Shown here piece after piece: positions 6,941 through 7,925 of a stretch of 7,925 nt of DNA. Positions within the stretch are counted from its first letter, which is position 1, and the number at the start of each line of letters is the position of its first letter. Under the pieces are notes generated by a model. That model made no database searches. It worked only from the letters and a program-made list of their open reading frames with translations, and was not told the DNA's origin. The position numbers and the translations under genes are program-made. Location of the stretch: positions 1-7,925 of the forward strand of contig JAFLJU010000206.1 in NCBI GenBank assembly GCA_022712835.1. The letters run 5' to 3'. The stretch is from Desulfobacteraceae bacterium (GTDB lineage Bacteria > Desulfobacterota > Desulfobacteria > Desulfobacterales > Desulfobacteraceae).

Positions 6941-7304
6941 AATGTTCTTTTGCATTTTCATTATTACGCGCAGTCATTCTGTTGCTACTCCGATCAGGCT
7001 GTAGTTTACCATATTTTCGTATACAGGCGTTTTGTTCTCTTTCTCTCATCAATGTGTCTCCATCACAGATTTCACATCTTTTAAAGGGCCAAAAAAACGT
7101 TACATAGCATTGCCCAATTTCTACCGAGCCCAAGTAGGTTATAGAATTGTGGCGAACGCCATTCCAAAACCTTTCCGGATCATTTAAAGTCTGCTCAAGT
7201 TTGAAACAGCGTATGGTCGTATCAGGACAGTCCGCCCAGACAGCAGCCGGGGCAAAAATTGCAAACATAGCAGCAACCGTAATAATAATCGATTTTATTT
7301 TCAT
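6897..7304 (-). CDS. Exported cysteine-rich protein of unknown function
   Basis: I do not recognise this 135-residue family. The N-terminus is a clear Sec signal peptide: MKIK, a hydrophobic segment from about 5 to 20, and a likely signal peptidase I site after AVWA (residue 24). The mature part of about 111 residues has seven cysteines (C26, C33, C66, C77, C80, C94, C130), including CEIC at 77-80. This suggests disulfides or metal binding in the periplasm; no CxxCH haem site is present. The C-terminal third is polar and Arg/Asn-rich. The ATG at 7304 is chosen because AAGGAG lies 6 bases upstream and the signal peptide begins there; a frame extension to 7397 has no such support. The gene is convergent to the thyX operon and stands alone in an AT-rich region. 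Confidence 0.75.
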   Translation of the reverse strand: MKIKSIIITVAAMFAIFAPAAVWADCPDTTIRCFKLEQTLNDPERFWNGVRHNSITYLGSVEIGQCYVTFFWPFKRCEICDGDTLMREREQNACIRKYGKLQPDRSSNRMTARNNENAKEHFNSIFSAPCSYHGF

Positions 7305-7585
7305 CTCAATCTCCTTGAATCCTAACACCCAATAAAGTGAATTGCTAAATCTATTGTCAAAAAAATAATATATGCAGAATCTTATGGAGAAAATCAAGGA
7401 AAAAATCCGAATATCAGTTAGCCCATATATAAATCAGGTTTAATAATATAAAGAATGGGGCAAGGGCATGGCAGTCCTGCCGTGTGGCAAAACATGGTGT
7501 GGATATGGAGCCTCAAGTATTTGACAAAACCATCCCTTTGGCAAGAAAGTCAAGAGAACGGGGCTATAGTTAGCCCTGATAAACA
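7305..7585. other. AT-rich intergenic stretch with no supported gene
   Basis: Apart from the candidate promoter at 7332-7360 and the hairpin at 7561-7576, I see no coding signal here. A minus-strand frame at 7440-7625 has no ribosome binding site and an unremarkable composition, so it was not called. Confidence 0.5.
7332..7360 (-). promoter_or_regulatory. Possible promoter of the exported cysteine-rich protein gene
   Basis: On the minus strand a perfect -35 hexamer TTGACA (7360-7355) is followed after 17 bases by CTTTAT (7337-7332), a poor -10 match. The start would fall about 20 bases upstream of the AAGGAG ribosome binding site. The -35 match and the position support it; the -10 does not. 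Confidence 0.35.
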
Positions 7586-7609
7586 CTAGTGTTTGGGCGA
7601 AGCAAGCCC
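7561..7609. repeat. Cluster of three short palindromes
   Basis: Three inverted repeats lie almost end to end: hairpin GGGCTA-TAGT-TAGCCC (7561-7576), a perfect 14-bp palindrome AAACACTAGTGTTT (7581-7594), and GGGC-gaagcaa-GCCC (7595-7609) followed by a short T-rich run on the plus strand. The palindrome contains the stop codon of the possible 41-residue membrane protein. They may act as a weak terminator or a protein-binding site. Confidence 0.45.
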
Positions 7610-7711
7610 GAATCTTTTTCTCCATAAAGGATTGATCCGCCGTTTAGCGATGGAATAGATCACATTTGCCGTGCATACCCATGCCCAGAACACCATGATG
7701 ATCAGAATCAT
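7586..7711 (-). CDS. Possible small single-pass membrane protein, 41 residues
   Basis: An ATG at 7711 opens a 41-codon frame beginning MILIIMVFWAWVCTANVIYS. It has one strongly hydrophobic segment (about residues 1-20) followed by a basic tail (AKRRINPLWRKR), as in a small inner-membrane protein with its C-terminus in the cytoplasm. The start lies 10 bases after the stop of the upstream partial gene, so translation could be coupled. No good Shine-Dalgarno sequence is present, only GAG directly before the ATG, and the family is not recognised. Confidence 0.4.
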   Translation of the reverse strand: MILIIMVFWAWVCTANVIYSIAKRRINPLWRKRFGLASPKH

Positions 7712-7721
7712 CTCAATGATT

Positions 7722-7925
7722 TCAGTTTAGCCCTCTTGGCCATGGAATCATTTTTAATGTTTGCAACTCTTTTATACAGTCTTTGAGCAGATCCGTATCG
7801 ACTTCGATATTGGAAAGACCCAGAGAGGTAATTAGTTTATGAGTGTCGGAACAGGATACTGAAACAGGGCGTTCACTCACCAAAGTCATCAATTCCAAAG
7901 TCTTTGCATCATATGCGTTCAGATA
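7722..7925 (-). CDS. 3' end of an unidentified gene entering from the right edge
   Basis: On the minus strand the frame is open from the window edge to TGA at 7722-7724, giving 67 residues that end in IPWPRGLN. The fragment is soluble-looking and predicted to be partly helical (for example EVDTDLLKDCIKELQTL), with two cysteines. An internal ATG at 7889 lacks a ribosome binding site, so the true start is probably outside the window. I do not recognise the family. The possible 41-residue membrane protein follows 10 bases later, suggesting an operon read leftwards. Confidence 0.55.
   Translation of the reverse strand, partial: YLNAYDAKTLELMTLVSERPVSVSCSDTHKLITSLGLSNIEVDTDLLKDCIKELQTLKMIPWPRGLN

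Noticed and set aside
7305..7397. 31-residue N-terminal extension of the exported protein
   Set aside because: It would bury the signal peptide inside the protein and lacks a ribosome binding site, while the ATG at 7304 has AAGGAG 6 bases upstream.
7440..7625. 61-codon minus-strand frame
   Set aside because: It has no ribosome binding site, crosses the palindrome cluster and overlaps the more plausible 41-residue membrane frame.

Overview
The window looks like chromosome from an anaerobic, probably sulfate-reducing, bacterium of the Desulfobacteraceae type. This is inferred from the gene content: a RACo-type corrinoid activator, a 2-hydroxyacid oxidase with an iron-sulfur partner carrying an MvhD domain, a LarA-type racemase and ThyX. 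No rRNA, tRNA, CRISPR array or complete transposon was seen.

Layout. (1) 1-73 is a short non-coding end with a 15-bp tandem repeat and a small palindrome. (2) 74-2011, minus strand, encodes a 645-residue RACo/DUF4445-type protein (N-terminal [2Fe-2S] ferredoxin domain plus ASKHA ATPase domain), read from a near-consensus promoter at 2106-2134. (3) 2012-2297 is a divergent intergenic region. (4) 2298-6627, plus strand, is a tight four-gene operon: a GlcD/D-lactate-dehydrogenase-type FAD oxidase, a four-cluster Fe-S protein fused to an MvhD domain, a LarA-family nickel racemase/epimerase, and ThyX, whose start overlaps the larA-like stop by 4 bp. A strong hairpin terminator follows at 6715-6748. 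(5) 6749-7925 is more AT-rich and accessory in character. It holds an exported cysteine-rich protein on the minus strand, a 19-codon mini-ORF with a strong ribosome binding site, a possible 41-residue membrane protein, and the 3' end of a gene entering from the right edge.

How the genes may work together (inference). The LarA homologue would interconvert stereoisomers of a 2-hydroxyacid. The FAD oxidase would oxidise one isomer to the 2-oxoacid. Electrons would pass through four cubane-type clusters to the MvhD domain, a domain known to connect electron donors to HdrA-type flavin bifurcating complexes. No HdrA, LarB/C/E or corrinoid methyltransferase is encoded here, so those partners must lie elsewhere. 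The substrate cannot be read from this sequence.
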